A DNA stretch of 6,725 nucleotides from Candidatus Poribacteria bacterium (GTDB taxonomy: Bacteria; Poribacteria; WGA-4E; WGA-3G): the NCBI GenBank assembly GCA_028818995.1, contig JAPPMR010000998.1, positions 1 through 6,725 on the forward strand, written 5' to 3'. Below are positions 6,423-6,725 of the stretch, piece after piece. Position 1 is the first letter of the stretch; every line of letters starts with the position of its first letter. Made by a program: the position numbers and the translations under genes. The notes beneath the pieces were generated by a model. That model was given only the letters and a program-made list of their open reading frames with translations, ran no database searches and was not told where the DNA came from.

Positions 6423-6725
6423 TTATTCCTTCGCTAAATGGAAAGGCTTGGGATTTTCAGCGTTGTCGTTCTTTATTTCAACATTTTCTGGAGGAAATTG
6501 ACGGCAGACTTCACCATTTTTCATTGCCCAGGGGAAGCTATTCAAGATGCGTTTGCTCCTTCTGATAATGTCCGGATTTGTCCATACACCAGCAACAGCG
6601 ATACGACTGTGTTCGCTTGGATTCGGTGGGCTATAGTGCCACATGCTACTATGCCAAAAAACAACATCACCAGGGTCTAATTCAATATGATGTGCGTCGT
6701 GTTCTTTGAGCATCTCCTTAACTGC
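6423..6725 (-). CDS. Phytanoyl-CoA dioxygenase (PhyH)-like Fe(II)/2-oxoglutarate oxygenase, C-terminal part
   Basis: The frame is open to the right edge (Ala-Val-Lys-Glu before the first visible Met at 6713), so the gene begins outside the window and only about 100 C-terminal residues are seen. Numbered from that Met, LDPGDVVFWHSSMWHYSPPN (12-31) is the second half of the PhyH double-stranded beta-helix. His26 is the likely distal iron ligand, and Arg37 in PSEHSRIAV the likely 2-oxoglutarate carboxylate binder. The HxD half of the iron site is off-window. The tail (about 60-96), with EVCRQFPPENVEI and a charged end, is not recognised. The gene ends with TAA 3 nt before the sulfatase ATG, so the two are co-transcribed; a role in modifying a small metabolite or a sulfated compound is speculative. 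Confidence 0.85.
   Translation of the reverse strand, partial: AVKEMLKEHDAHHIELDPGDVVFWHSSMWHYSPPNPSEHSRIAVAGVWTNPDIIRRSKRILNSFPWAMKNGEVCRQFPPENVEIKNDNAENPKPFHLAKE
6427..6431 (-). promoter_or_regulatory. Ribosome binding site deciding the sulfatase start
   Basis: AAGGA lies 7 nt upstream of the ATG at 6419, but only 4 nt from the alternative TTG at 6422. It lies inside the last codons of the dioxygenase gene, which favours translational coupling and the ATG start. Confidence 0.6.

Overview
The window carries two convergent gene sets that meet at a repeat-bearing spacer (about 4228-4464). The plus strand reads: a zinc-dependent M16 peptidase (5'-truncated by the window edge), a second M16 protein that has lost its zinc site and carries a C-terminal lipoprotein-sorting-like domain, and an isochorismatase-fold hydrolase. 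The minus strand reads, from the right edge: the C-terminal part of a phytanoyl-CoA dioxygenase-like enzyme, a formylglycine-type sulfatase, and a secreted peroxiredoxin/AhpC-TSA-fold protein. Genes within each set abut or overlap (GTGA, ATGA, TAA-TTG-ATG), so each looks like one transcription unit. No promoter is visible, because both units start outside the window.

The main result is in the last minus-strand gene (4465-5109). Its frame is broken by one TGA (4800-4798), but the protein homology continues in the same frame on both sides. The TGA falls where a peroxiredoxin has its catalytic cysteine, giving T-G-G-U with a TxxC-like spacing. Just downstream in the mRNA is a stem-loop with a perfect 7-bp stem and a GGU apical loop, 21 nt from the UGA, with a further 5 bp of outer stem. 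This is what a bacterial SECIS element should look like. TGA is a normal stop in three other genes here, so genome-wide recoding is not the explanation. I read the gene as a predicted selenoprotein: a one-selenocysteine, exported redoxin translationally coupled to a sulfatase. A nonsense mutation or sequencing error is the alternative.

The spacer holds three short hairpins that share a 5' GTAGG foot and a TCC-containing loop, while their stem sequences differ but stay self-complementary. Two of them form a head-to-head inverted pair. This resembles REP/REPIN (BIME-like) elements.

The two M16 genes are complementary. The first keeps HxxEH plus a downstream Glu but lacks the C-terminal Arg/Tyr pair. 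The second keeps the Arg/Tyr pair but has Ser-x-x-Ala-Ser in place of HxxEH. They probably form a heterodimeric envelope peptidase.

Organism: a Gram-negative-type bacterium with moderate GC, coding for a sulfatase, a PhyH dioxygenase and an isochorismatase-like hydrolase. This gene mix, with the GTAGG-type spacer hairpins, recalls Candidatus Poribacteria or a related PVC-like/marine lineage. That assignment is inference from memory of such genomes, not proven here.
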